Shown here: positions 36,290 through 48,139 of the stretch, piece by piece
Layout: every line of letters starts with the position of its first letter
How positions within the stretch are numbered: the first letter of the stretch is position 1
The notes under the pieces: model-generated
Told to the model about the DNA's origin: nothing
Databases searched by the model: none
Seen by the model: only the letters and a program-made list of their open reading frames with translations
Assembly: GCF_964355755.1 (NCBI RefSeq)
Contig: NC_092672.1
Location: 17,420,501-17,484,500 of the forward strand
Reading direction: 5' to 3'
DNA: 64,000 nt
Origin: Antedon mediterranea
Lineage: Eukaryota; Echinodermata; Crinoidea; Comatulida; Antedonidae
Program-made: the position numbers and the translations under genes

Positions 36290-37456
36290 AACAAAATTCA
36301 TTTTGTCGCGACAAAATGAATTTTTTCTACACAGAATGAATTTTGTCTACACAGAATAAATTTTGTCTACACAGAATAAATTTTGTCTACACAGAATACA
36401 TTTTGTCGCCACAAAATGAATTTTGTCTACACAGAATTTTCGTTACAGAATGAATTTTGTCGCCACAAAATGATTTTTGTTGTTACAGAATGAATTTTGT
36501 CTACACAAAATTAATTTTGTCAACACAGAATTAATTTTGTCTACACAGAATGACTTTTGTTTACACAGAATTAATTTTGTCGAGACAAAATGAATTTTGT
36601 CCACACAGAATACATTTTGTCAACACAAAATGAATTTTGTCAATACAAAATGAATTTTGTGTTGGCAAAATGAATTTTGTATTGACAAAATTAATTATGT
36701 GTAGACAAAATTGTAATATTTTGACAAAATTAGCAATGTCCCAAACGGCGCCCCGTATTGTAGAGCTTGATATGCCTACGGTGCATCATAAACGCAAAAC
36801 AACTTTGGTGGGTAGGGTAGGAACCAACTTAAGTATGACTTGGCTCTAAGAAACAATTGAAAACCATTAGGCCTACTAATTCAGTTGAGTTAGATAATTT
36901 AATATTTATTGACGATTAAATCGACTTTATGATTTTCCCCGAATAGAGGTGGTTTTCACAAATTGTTTTACATTATATAAACATACACGTCGTAGTGATG
37001 TATCGTTACATGTACTGCTATTTCAATCTACTAGGACAGTGATACTGATAGTTTCAACAAAGTATTACATCGCAATGTTTTACTGTGTTTAGTGGTATAT
37101 TATTTTTAAAACATGAAAACAATTAATATTTTGTTACTAAATGGATAAAGAATATATTTAAAAATTGTTCCTCTTTGCACCCATCCTCTTCCCCATCCCT
37201 CAACCCTAATGTTACATTATTATTTCAAAACACAAATTAAGTTTGTTTAAATTTGACTTAAACAATTGGTCTCATTTTTTGACAAGTTTCTCTTTCGGAA
37301 GTAATTCCCAGGGTGCTAATTTTTGTTGAGTACATAAATCAGTGTCTATGTATTCGTTCCTGTGTAAACGACATGTATTATTGTACGTACATTTGAAATC
37401 GTCAGTTTTTTAACACTGAAATTATTATGTATTCGATAACCATCTGTGGGCACGAC

Positions 37457-37493
37457 CTAGATGGTACGCGAGCGAAGCGAGCGTACCATCTAG
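37457..37493. repeat. 13-bp perfect hairpin
   Basis: CTAGATGGTACGC (37457-37469) and GCGTACCATCTAG (37481-37493) around an 11-base loop GAGCGAAGCGA. Isolated; probably the end or core of a small palindromic element. Confidence 0.5.
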
Positions 37494-38423
37494 TATATAC
37501 AATACACGTAGGCCTAGCTTGCCGAGTACCTAGCCTACACTAGTATTAATAATATATTTATAATAATGTATATTAATAAAAAAAATATATCAAATACTGT
37601 ACATCACAGGACACGGTACAGAATTCCATTACGTTCTGTATCTCCCAACCCAACACGTTTTATTAGCAAGGGCATGCCACGTTTGCATTAGCCTGTACAG
37701 GGAGTTACAACTCCCTGGCCTGTCTATTTGCATGTTTCCTCGATTTTCAACTTAACCACCGGCAATTACAGTAGGGGCCTATTGTGAAAAAATATATATA
37801 CCCGATAACGTATACATAGTCTTACGGTTCTTTTGAAAATGAATTCATAAACACGCCCCATATCATTATCATAACAACCCATCCTATGTTTATAGTTTCG
37901 TAAAATAGTATAGTCCATTTTATAGACCTAACATGTTCCTAGCAGCACATAGTTTAACAGCAACGCATAGACTTCTCCCTTTTTAGCGGCGGCGTGTTAA
38001 AGAAATTTTTGGCATTCCAGGAAATAGCCTATCCACTACTGCAACGTCATACTTCGTCACTAAATTTCTGTGTTTTTTTTTTATTTTGAGTTCGTTTGGC
38101 TCAATCTCACTCAGACCAGGGAGTTGTAAAATAAGACAATATTTTTATTGTTAACAACAAACAGTAACGTAGGCCTATGTATGATTATGAAACTAATTTT
38201 AAATACATTTTGGTAATTAAACATTTATTAATATTAAGTATATTTCTTCTATCCAGAGAATTCAACTAAAACGCGAAACACATGTGATCGCCACTGAGCT
38301 AGCGCGAAACTATAGCCTACTGCTGACACTGTTGATGAAAAAATGTTAATGTTTTGCCAATTTTGTCAGCAGAAACGGACAGGTACTATACACAGGCATG
38401 AACACACATGTTCATTTTTTAGG

Positions 38424-39110
38424 GTGCGTGTGTGTACGTCAAATGGAATGTCCACAATAATCGTTCGTTCGGCGGCGAAACTCGCATGATGAACACACAT
38501 GGTAATTTCTTACCAGAGGGGCGCGTGTTCATCAAGTGGAATTTTCACAGCACTCGTTGGTTCGGGCAACAAACTCGCATGGTGAACACACGTGGTAATT
38601 TCTTAAGCGTGGTTCCCACTGGAACGCAACGCAGCGACGTATCGACGCAAAATGCTGTATTGCGTAATCACAAGTGGGAACAAAATACAACAGTGCTGGA
38701 AACATCGCAGGTTTGATTTCATGCAGACGGGGCAAACACAATTATTAGAAGGGCATTTGCTTACGTTGCGCAAATTGCGTTACATTGCTTCGCCAGTGGG
38801 AACCAACCTATACCAGAGGGGTACGTCTACATCAAATGGAATTTCACAAGTCGTTTGGCGTTCGGATAACAAACTTGTTACTTGCATGATGAATATACAT
38901 GTGGTAAATTCTTAACAGAGGGGTACATGTACATCAAATGGAATTTCACAACAGTCGTTCGGCGTTCGGGCAACAAACTCGCATGATGAATATACACGTG
39001 GTAATTTCTTACCAGATGAGTGGGTGTACATCAAATGGAATTTCTACAACAATCGTTCGGCTCGCTCGGATTTGTTTTTCTAACGATTGGTGCGGCTCAC
39101 GAACAGTAAC
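38424..39110 (+). repeat. ~100-bp tandem repeat, five copies
   Basis: Copies begin near 38424, 38521, 38820, 38923 and 39023, each with ACATCAAATGGAATTT-, CAAACTCGCATGATGAA- and GGTAATTTCTTACCAG-like words. The open frames across them shift phase between copies, so the array is not coding. A miniature element interrupts it at 38610-38805. Confidence 0.7.
38610..38805. mobile_element. 196-bp inverted-repeat element inside the tandem array
   Basis: Ends TGGTTCCCACTGG and CCAGTGGGAACCA, with GC-rich subterminal GCAACGCAGCGACG and TTGCGCAAATTGCG words. It interrupts one repeat between TTTCTTA and CCAGAGGGG. Harbinger-like by style of termini only; the target duplication is unclear. Confidence 0.6.
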
Positions 39111-39399
39111 ACACATGGTAGTTTCTTACTTATGGAATTGTTTTTCTACAAAGATTCGCATTAAATACACGTACACTATTCTATACCATGATGATAGGTT
39201 TATTTTAAATAAAAAAACAATAGCCTACATTTATAAGTATAAAGCGTGAGAAAATTGCGATTTTTTATTGTAAATATTTAGATCAGACCAAAAAAAAATT
39301 TACAATGAAAATATGATAAAATATGTAAAACTATCATTACTGCACTTTACTATACTAAAAATAACATTGTATACAGTATGTACGTATGCATTTGTTTGT

Positions 39400-41760
39400 T
39401 TATTCATTTCAATGAGCATTAGCGAATTTACACAATGTCACAGATCGTTAAGCTCATACCATTTATAAAAATATTTCACTAAAAAGCTCACTCAATATTA
39501 AAATTGATTTTCAGTTATAATATCTCTATGGATGCAGATAATGATTAAAAACGTAATTAAGTCACATTACTACCGACAAACAGCGATCGGAAAAACATCC
39601 ATTTCTTATTCGCCTTCCTACCAGTATACCAGCAACATTTGGGAATACAATTAATTGATTGGATCATTATAAACATTGTGCAAATGTCACGCATCGTCAA
39701 GCTCATTCATTCATAAAATGTTTTATTTTACTCACTAAAGCTAATTGAATATTAAAGTTGGTTTTCAATTTCCACTGCAGTAATGACTATTATTGATTTT
39801 TAAATCGGGTTTTTTTATTTCCGAAAAAGTATTTTTTAAATATTGGAATTAAATTATATATTTATGAACAAATTATTCTAAATTTTATATTATATATAAT
39901 AAATATTAAGTGAGACCTATCGGTTAAATTGATTGTATTGGTTTTATTATTATACTATTAATTATTGATTTTTAAACCGGTTTTTATTAAGTATGACTCA
40001 AATTTATTTTGACCCCCAAAAACCTGCTTGCGCTATACATTAAGTCACACAGTGTTACGTCACATTACTAACGACAAACAGCAATCGGAAATCCATTCAA
40101 ATTTCTTATTTGTCTTTCTACCAGAATGTATACCAGCAACATTTGTAAATACAATTAATTGATTGAATCATTATAAACATCGTGCAAATGTCACGCATCG
40201 TCAAGCTTCATAAAACAAATGCAGTGTTTTATTTCACTCACTAAAATCTAATTGAATATTATTAAAGTTGATTTTTAATTTTCACTGCAGTAATGACTAT
40301 TAATTATTGATTATCATACCGGGGTTTTTTTATTCGAAAAAGTATTTTTTAAATATCGGAATACAATTATATATATATAAACAAATTCTTCTAAATTTGT
40401 GTAATTTTCTGTTTAAAAAATATTAAGTGAGACCTGTCGGTTAAATTGATTGTATTGGTTTTATTATTACTACAGTATTAGGCCTATAATTATTGATTTT
40501 TATGTCGGTTTTTTTTTAAAGTATTTTATAAATATTGGAATAAAATTATATAGGCCTATATTTCAACAAAATTATTCTAAATTTGGACAAATAGTTTTAA
40601 TTTTCTGTTTAAAACAAATATTAAGTATGACTCAAATTTATTTTGACCCCCAAAAACCTGCTTGCGCTATACATGAAGTCACACAGTGTTACGTCACATT
40701 ACTAACGACAAACAGCGATCGGAAATCCATTCAAATTTCTTATTTGCCTTTCTACCAGAATGTATACCAGCAACATTTGTAAATACAATTAATTGATTGA
40801 ATCATATAATCATCGTGCAAATGTCACGCATCGTCAAGCTTCATAAAACAAATTCAGTGTTTTATTTCACTCACTAAAATCTAATTGAATATTAAAGTTG
40901 GTTTTTAATTTTCACTGCAGTAATGACTATTAATTATTGATTATCATACCGGGGGGTTTTTTTCGAAAAAGTGTTTAGTAAATATTGGAATACAATTATA
41001 TATAAATAAACAAATTCTTCTAAATTTGTGTAATTTTCTGTTTAAAAAATATTAAGTGAGACCTGTCGGTTAAATTGATTGTATTGGTTTTATTATTACT
41101 ACAGTATTAGGCCTAATTATTGATTTTTATGTCGTTTTTTTTAAGTATTTTATAAATATTGGAATAAAATTATATAAGCCTATATTTCAACAAAACTATT
41201 CTAAATTTGGATAAATAGTTTTAATTTTCTATTTAAAACAAATATTAAGTATGACTCAAATTTATTTTGACCCCCAAAAATCTGCTTGCGCTACAGTTAA
41301 TTAATTAATTGATTGAATCATTATAAACATCGTGCAAATGTCACGCATCGTCAAGCTCATTCATTATGATTGAATATTAAAGTTGGTTTTCAATTTTTTA
41401 AGTCTGCAGTAATGACTATTAATTATTGATTTTTATATTGTTTTTTTTTTTTTTTAAGTAGTTGGAATTAAATTATATATATATATGAACAAATTCTTTC
41501 TAAATTTTGTAAATTTTTCACATTGACAACATGGTATTTTTTAAGTGATCATGTTTTAACATGACAAAAAGTATTTGATAAGTTAGAAATAAAGAAACAT
41601 TCAAAATGAATTAAAATAACATTTTTGAAACAACGTTCAAGTAATTTCCGTAGAAAGGAAGTTATACAATAGACCCATCTATCAGCAAAATGTGCAAAAT
41701 ACAATTACAGTAATATAAACATTTTGCTAATGCCACGCATCGTTAAGCTCATGGCTGTTA
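39400..41760 (+). repeat. Degenerate ~0.5-0.63-kb tandem repeat
   Basis: Recurrent blocks include GCAAATGTCACGCATCGTCA (about 39680, 40186, 40817 and 41333), CACTGCAGTAATGACTATTA, ATTAAGTGAGACCT and AACGACAAACAGC-ATCGG (40073 and 40705, 632 bp apart). Units are AT-rich and unequally deleted. No coding capacity. Confidence 0.65.
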
Positions 41761-42159
41761 CGATACCCCTTCATGGTGACTTCTTTTCACTACTCCAATT
41801 TTTATTTTTGTATCATGTCATGTGAATAAATCGATTGGTCAAACTTGCTTGATCAATATAATAAAGCATCATGAGTGTTTTATTTCACTAAAATGTTAGA
41901 TTTATAAACACGAATGTCAATAATTCAAAATGAAATTTTTAAAAAGCAAAATAAATTCTTTTCAAGCCCGGTAAAGGTTAACGTTTGTATGGGGTTGTGT
42001 TTAAAATGTATTTAAAACATGTTTTAACATGACAAAAAAAATGTAAAAAATATAACAAAATTCAAAATGAATTCAAATGATAATTTGAAAACAACGTTAA
42101 AAAGAAAATTGAAAAAAAAAATGAAACAATTAAGGTTATTATCATATCGTACATGTGAC

Positions 42160-43360
42160 CCTACCATGGAGTAATCACTCCATGGTACAATAGTCGATAA
42201 CATTTCGACATCGAATTGCTATCGTCTGGCTTTACGTAATGATCCACGACGCTCATTCAGGGTACAATATAAAAGTAAAAATGAATCGCTTGCTTTTACC
42301 AAACCCATCCCGAAATGTGTGTCCTGTATAAATAAAACAAGTATTAGGATTAATAATAATCTTTAGTTAACTCGTCGTAGAACTGTGATCCTGTTCTACT
42401 ATGGAGTAATAGAACACAATGTCGATAACATTTCGACATCGAATTGCTATCGTCTGGCTTACGTAACAGAATACACGACGCTCATTCAGGGTACAATATA
42501 AAAGTAAAAATGAGATCAGTTGCTTTTACCAAACCCATCCCGAAATGTGTGTCGTGTATAAATAAAACAATTATTAAGATTAATACTAATCTTTAGTTAA
42601 CTCGTCGTAGAACTGTGATCCTGTTCTACCATGGAGTAATAACTCCATGGTAGAACACAATGTCGATAACATTTCGACATCGAATTGCTATCGTCTGGCT
42701 TACTTTTAACTATCTTCGAAATGCGTGCCGTGTATAAAAAAAATTAAAGGAATAATTAAGAATAATAACCTTCAGTTAACTCGTCGTTAAATCAGAAAAA
42801 AAAGAAACAAAAAATTATTAAGATTAATAATCTTCAGTTAACTGTGACCCTGTACTACCATAAGTATAATAACTCCATGGTAGAACACAATGTCGATAAC
42901 TTTTCGATGTCGAATTGCTATCTGAATCCTTAGCTCAGGTACAATACAAAAGTCAAAATTAATGAGATCGCTTGGTTTTATTATACCCAACTATCCTCGA
43001 AATACATCGGAACAAAATGAAACAATCATAATTAATAATATTCAGTTAACTTAGAACTGCGACCGTGTTCTTCAATAAAGTCATCACTCCATTGTAGAAC
43101 ACATTATCGATAACTTTTCGACATCGAACTGCTATCGTCTAATCTAGCTAACGAAATCGTTTACTACACGACGCTTCTGGTCAGGGTAGATACACGTCAA
43201 TTAGAGCATGTTTTATCACCCATCCTAAAAATGGATATGGGGTAAACTATATGAAAAAACTATTACAATAAATTGTAGGTTTACTCATCATTAGTTGCTA
43301 TTAATAACTTAACAGTTCAACAACAATGTCGATCAATTTCCGACATCGAATTGCTATCGT
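42160..43360 (+). repeat. ~230-bp tandem repeat with two conserved hairpins
   Basis: The word GTCGATAAC-TTTCGACATCG recurs at 42193, 42421, 42662, 42892, 43106 and 43328 (intervals 228, 241, 230, 214 and 222). Most copies also carry CCATGGAGT-AATC-ACTCCATGG or a decayed version. Copies degrade towards the right; a seventh trace may lie near 43613. Non-coding. Confidence 0.7.
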
Positions 43361-44380
43361 TTATTAAATGGAATAACCAGGGCAGGGAGGTATAACAGTA
43401 ATATGGAAGGAGCTAATTTTGTATGCGTTTGTTATCGAAATGTGTAGTATGGAATACACAAAATTAAATTTTATTAAGGCTGTTTCAGTGTGCGGTTACA
43501 TTAAAAATTGTACTCATTTTCGGGGTACTGTAGGCGCGCCTATGTTACAGCCACCACGCGTCGATACGTTCGTATTCGTAGACTACACTACTGACTGCAC
43601 TTTGGCCACCGCCGCCGTGGCAACATCGGCCGTGGCGACATCGAACTGTCATCGTTTTGCTAACGAATCTGCTTAACAGTGCTTACCAATACCAGTAAAA
43701 TACTGCTTTTTTTTCATTATTAAATTAACTATTTTGAACTAAAAACATTTAAATAGCTAAAATCTAGTCTTATTCTTAGGCCATGGCCAGGTTTATAATA
43801 CACACAGACCTAGGCCTAGCCTTGATTAAGTTTTCTTCCAAGCCTAACGTCGTGGGCCTGAGGAGGCTTAAAAGATAGCCTGATAATATTTGCGTAGCCT
43901 ATAATTTTCGTTGTTAAACAAATATAGGGGGCACAATTGATGGAAAATAACTATGTTTAAGTCTTGTAAATGAAAATCTGTCAATCAAAACATAACACAC
44001 CCAACAATTCGAAGGGAGATAAACAACTTATCAGCTCTTATCGGGTGTGAAGTGTGCCTGTATCGGAGCTTCCTGGCAACGTATATTTGGTGATTTCCCT
44101 AATCTACAAATAGACGTCGACGCGGTAGCGCGTTTGTGTCGAAACTGTCGAACTTTTTTCCAGCGGGTTGCTAGTAGATTCTTGATAATTGCTAGTTGAA
44201 AATTTAATAATTTCCATAAGCCGAAACGCCCTTGATTTGGCTAGCATGAAAGCATGTCTTGATCTTTTTTTAATTTGGCTAAAAAGGGTACTACTACAGC
44301 TTTGCCTGGCTAGCTAAGCCTACACCTAAAAGCTAGGTCTAGGTCTACACCTAAATAAATTCAGATTTGTGTAGAATTTA
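43361..44380. other. Interior of 12.3-kb element, nothing identified
   Basis: Mixed sequence including an 85-codon open frame at 43419-43676 whose end lies over a decayed satellite trace. No recognisable protein. The final 120 bp before 44494 are subterminal GCTAGT/ACTAGC words of the hAT-like end. Confidence 0.35.
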
Positions 44381-44494
44381 ACTATTTTACCGAAAAAAAA
44401 TTGTGATTGCTAGTTATGCTGCTGATTTTGCTAGTTAATTTTTTTACAACTAGCAAAGTTTGCTAGTCGAAAAAAAAGTAAATTTCGAGCCCTG

Positions 44495-47400
44495 AAATGT
44501 ATCCATACAAAAAAGTCCATCATTTTTAAAATTCATCTTAGGGGTACACTGTGCGTCAAAAAGTCACTCGGGACACAAAATACAAAAAATCATTACTTTT
44601 TCGTTTTGAACTTTGACCTTGTGGGAAATTATTCCCAAAGTTGAAACTCATCATATAAGTTTATCAATGCATGATTCAGCTATGTTCCAAATACCAGTTT
44701 GGTGTCTTTATTCCTTCATGTCCAAATATTACTATGAAATGAAGGCGTTTTGTGTATATTTGTAGCAATTTCAATGTAAAACGTGCTATTGTCAATTTTC
44801 GGAAGACCATAATTTCAGCATTTTATCTCCTAGTGCTTTTAATACATTAAATTTTAGACAATTTTTGGCCCTGTCCATTTCTGTAACATTCAAAGTAACA
44901 AAATGAATAGTTTAAGAGATATACGTGGTCAAAAATGGCTCAAGTGAATAATTAGTGTGCACATACAATCGCAATATTTAAATGAACATAAGTTTTATAC
45001 CGAAACCCCTAGAACATCACAACTTGTTATCCTAGCAAAACTTTTGATCCTGGATCCATTTTTGCAATCATTAAATTAACAAAATCAATAGTTTTAAAGA
45101 TATAAGTGCTTAAAATGTGCACAAATTTGATCATTATCAAGTAATGTATGTCTCTCTCCTCCGCATGTATACTGAAACAACAGTACTATACAGTAGTTAG
45201 CTTCTCCAAAATGATACAATAGTTTTTAAGATAATACAGTTAACCAAAAGAATGAACCAAATGCAGAGGTAATGCAGATTATATCCTGAATTGGAATATA
45301 GCACTGATTATGTAGAGAATCCTCTGGCCACCAAGATAGAACATTTTTGCACACTTCTTGGATATGGTCATGAATTTTACATAGACGTCCATATTTTCTT
45401 CTGATCTTTCAAGTATTGTTCCAATGTACCATTCTTTATCATAAGTACTTTTATAAAAAGATGACTATTATGAGAGGGAACACCACTACCTATAGTAACA
45501 TTTGATGTATACATTTGTTTGGAAATATATCTCAGCCCGTTCAACTAACGTAATGGACGTACTGTTATGGACATACATAAAAATGTACGTCCATAACGAC
45601 AAAAAAAAGAAAATTAAATGAAATTTTCACGATTTATGAATTATTTTTTAATCATAAGGCTAAAAAAAATAGTTCAGCTAAAAAAAATCCATATCAATAT
45701 CCAATACGCAACTAAGAAAAAAGGATTTGTTGTAATTTTGTTATGGACGTACACACACCTAAAATTTACAAATTTTTCACAGCCAGAATTTTTTAATTTC
45801 TAGGTAAAAATTATAATTATTATGCATTCCTTTTTAAAAAAACATTAAAATATAATAAATTGCCCTGTTAGAAAAATCATTTTACATAATTATATGTTTG
45901 TAAATTGAATTTTAGCAAAATTCAGAAAGAAAATCCGGAAAAAAAAACATTTTTTTAATGTACATAAGACAAAAATATTTTTTTTTTCTGATTTATATAC
46001 TGTATTACAAAAACAAAATAATTAATAAAAGTTCAACTAATAATCTTTAAAATGACACCATTTATGATTTTTCAATGTCAATTTAAATTTTTGTTGTACT
46101 GGGTGACGTTTCGCTGGAATTGCCCATTATACATTTATTTGCAACAACTGTTGCTCTGTGTGCAGCATCATTCACTCTCTACGGCCATTTTTTAGCACAT
46201 GTATCTCAGCTCTTTAAAACTATTGATTTCGTTACTTCATTGGTGATTGCAGAAATGGATTCAGGATCAAAAGTTTTGCTAGGATAACAAGTTGTGATGT
46301 TCTAGGGGTTTCAGTATAAAACTTATTTCCATTTAAATATTGCGATTGTAGCTAGCAATATTATGTGCGCATTAATTATGCACTTGAGCCATTTTTGACC
46401 ATGTATATCTCTTAAACTATTCATTTTGTTACTGTGAATGTTGCAGAAATGGATTCAGGATCAAAAGTTTTGCTAGGATAACAAGTTGTGATGTTCTAGG
46501 GGTTTCAGTATAAAACTTATGGCCATTTAAATATCGCAATTGTAGCAATATGTGCACATTAATTATTCACTTGAGCCATTTTTGACCACGTATATCTCTT
46601 AACTATTCATTTTGTTACTGTAATGTTCCAGAAATGGATTCAGGAACAAAAAGTTTTGCTAGGATAACAAGTTGTGATGTTCTAGGGGTTTCAGTATAAA
46701 ACTTATGTTCATTTAAACACATCGCGATTGTAGCAGCAATATGTGCACGCTAATTATTCACTTGAGCCATTTTTGACCACGTATCTCTTGAACTATTCAT
46801 TTTGTTGCTTTGAATGTTGCAGAAATGGATTCAGAGCCAAAAATTGTCTAACATTGAATGTATTGAAAGCACTAGGAGATAAAATGCTGAAATTATGATC
46901 TTCCGAAAATAGACGATAGCACGTTTTACATTGAAATTGCTACAAATATACACAAAATGCCCTAATTTAATAGTCATATTTGGACATGAAGGAATAAAGA
47001 CACCAAACTGGTATTTGGAACATAGCTGAATCATGCATTGATGAACTTATATGATGAGTTTCAACTTTGGGAATAATTTCGTTCAGAACGAAAAAGTAAT
47101 GATTTTTTGTATTTTGTGTCCCGAGTGACTTTTTGACACGCAGTGTACCCCTAAGATGAATTTAAAAAAGGATGAACTTTTTTGTATGGATACATTTAAC
47201 ACCATATATTAATAATGTGGAAAAAATCAATTTAAAAATGTATTTTCATATTTAAATATGGGGTAAAAATTGCCGAAGATGTTTGCGACAAAATAAATTG
47301 GGGTCTCTAGGGACCAAAATCTCGAAAATTAATTGAGATACAGCAATGTTTTTTTCATATTTTCAATCTATGGCAAAAGTTATGTCAGTGTATCAATATT

Positions 47401-47654
47401 CAGCTTATTAGCTTGAATAGTTTTTAAAATATGGCTAATTAAAAATGCAACTTTACAAAAAGGTAATTTATTAGGACCGAAAATTCTACAGACGACACAT
47501 TTTCAAATGGCCATAACTTTTTAACGACTTGGAGTTGGCAACTGAAATTTTTGGTGTGTTCGTGAGACATATAGTTGCATATTATATGTGAGTTTCAAGG
47601 AAATCTGAGGGGATACCCAGCCATCTCATTTGTTGAGTTGGCATGGAATGACCC
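44495..47654 (+). mobile_element. Right part of old long-inverted-repeat element
   Basis: Continues the element begun at 31714. 44500-45120 pairs with the reverse complement of 46190-47192 (GGGGTACACTGTGCGTC against GACACGCAGTGTACCCC; AGTCACTCGGGACACAAAA against its complement), and 47198-47654 pairs with 31714-32187. The right arm is longer because a block of about 190 bp containing CAGAAATGGATTCAGGA is present in tandem at 46249, 46443, 46628 and 46817. Loop 45120-46190 is AT-rich and non-coding. Confidence 0.7.
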
Positions 47655-47658
47655 AGAG

Positions 47659-48131
47659 ATGTTTTTGATGTTCGTAAAACATGTTTACGTGTGTCGTGTC
47701 AAGTCTGTTACGAACGTCATTTGGAAGATTGACCCACACCACATGTGCAGAGCGCTAGTCTGTCATCGCTGGTCGTTGATAAGGAAGCCCCAGCAGTACA
47801 ACTAATAATATACACAATAAAACGTCTGGATACAGGTCAACGTGAATCAACAGTCAAAATTGTTGGTGTCTTTGTTACCAACATAATCAACTATTGAATT
47901 TTGTATTTATTATACAAAGCTGGGTTTACAAACAAGCATATGGTATGTTCAATGTGAGGTTTGAACTTGCTGATTGCAAGTAGGCATCTCATTCTTTGTT
48001 CATGTTCTTGCAGGGTTTCAGGCAAATTGTTGAAGAACTGTTGATGATGTGCGTAACGGTGTCAACTAATTTACGGATTATAATAAATGTGTGCAAAACA
48101 TTTAATTTTTTTTGTGTGTGTTTTTGTCTTT
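47659..48131 (+). repeat. GTTACGAACAT dispersed repeat, copy 2 (left of hAT insert)
   Basis: 47683-47841 matches 27968-28130. ATGTTCGTAA and GTGCGTAACGG words recur. The family continues beyond the hAT insertion (ATGTTACGAACATAAT near 50323), so 50244-50465 is its right part. Confidence 0.55.
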
Positions 48132-48139
48132 CTATTAAG

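Larger units (their letters stand above)
33336..36755. mobile_element. Fold-back element with arms of ~20-bp sub-repeats
   Basis: Ends CGGGGCGCCGT and ACGGCGCCCCG, flanked by TA. Just inside both ends lies GGGACATTGCTAATTTTGTC. The arms (about 33336-33690 and 36290-36755) are arrays of GACAAAATTAATTCTGTGTA-type sub-repeats in opposite orientations, and 2.6 kb of other DNA separates them. The layout resembles Drosophila FB and sea-urchin TU elements. The reading frames in the arms are by-products of the repeat. Confidence 0.75.
32188..44494. mobile_element. 12.3-kb hAT-like element or composite insertion
   Basis: Left end CAGGGCTCGAAATTCAC, right end (reverse complement) CAGGGCTCGAAATTTAC, with CTAGCAAA subterminal words at both. 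The 5-bp duplication AAATG lies at 32183-32187 and 44495-44499. The intact arm of the host element (47193-47197 on the minus strand) shows a single AAATG in the empty site. No hAT transposase was recognised. The interior is made of other repeats (see nested entries), so the large size comes at least partly from later insertions and tandem arrays. Confidence 0.7.

Noticed and set aside
38432-39249. Chain of plus-strand frames over the ~100-bp repeats, as a possible repeat protein
   Set aside because: Phase changes between copies and an intervening miniature element; a tandem-repeat by-product.
43419-43676. 85-codon open frame with Ala/Thr repeats
   Set aside because: Its tail overlaps a decayed satellite copy, and there is no recognisable similarity.
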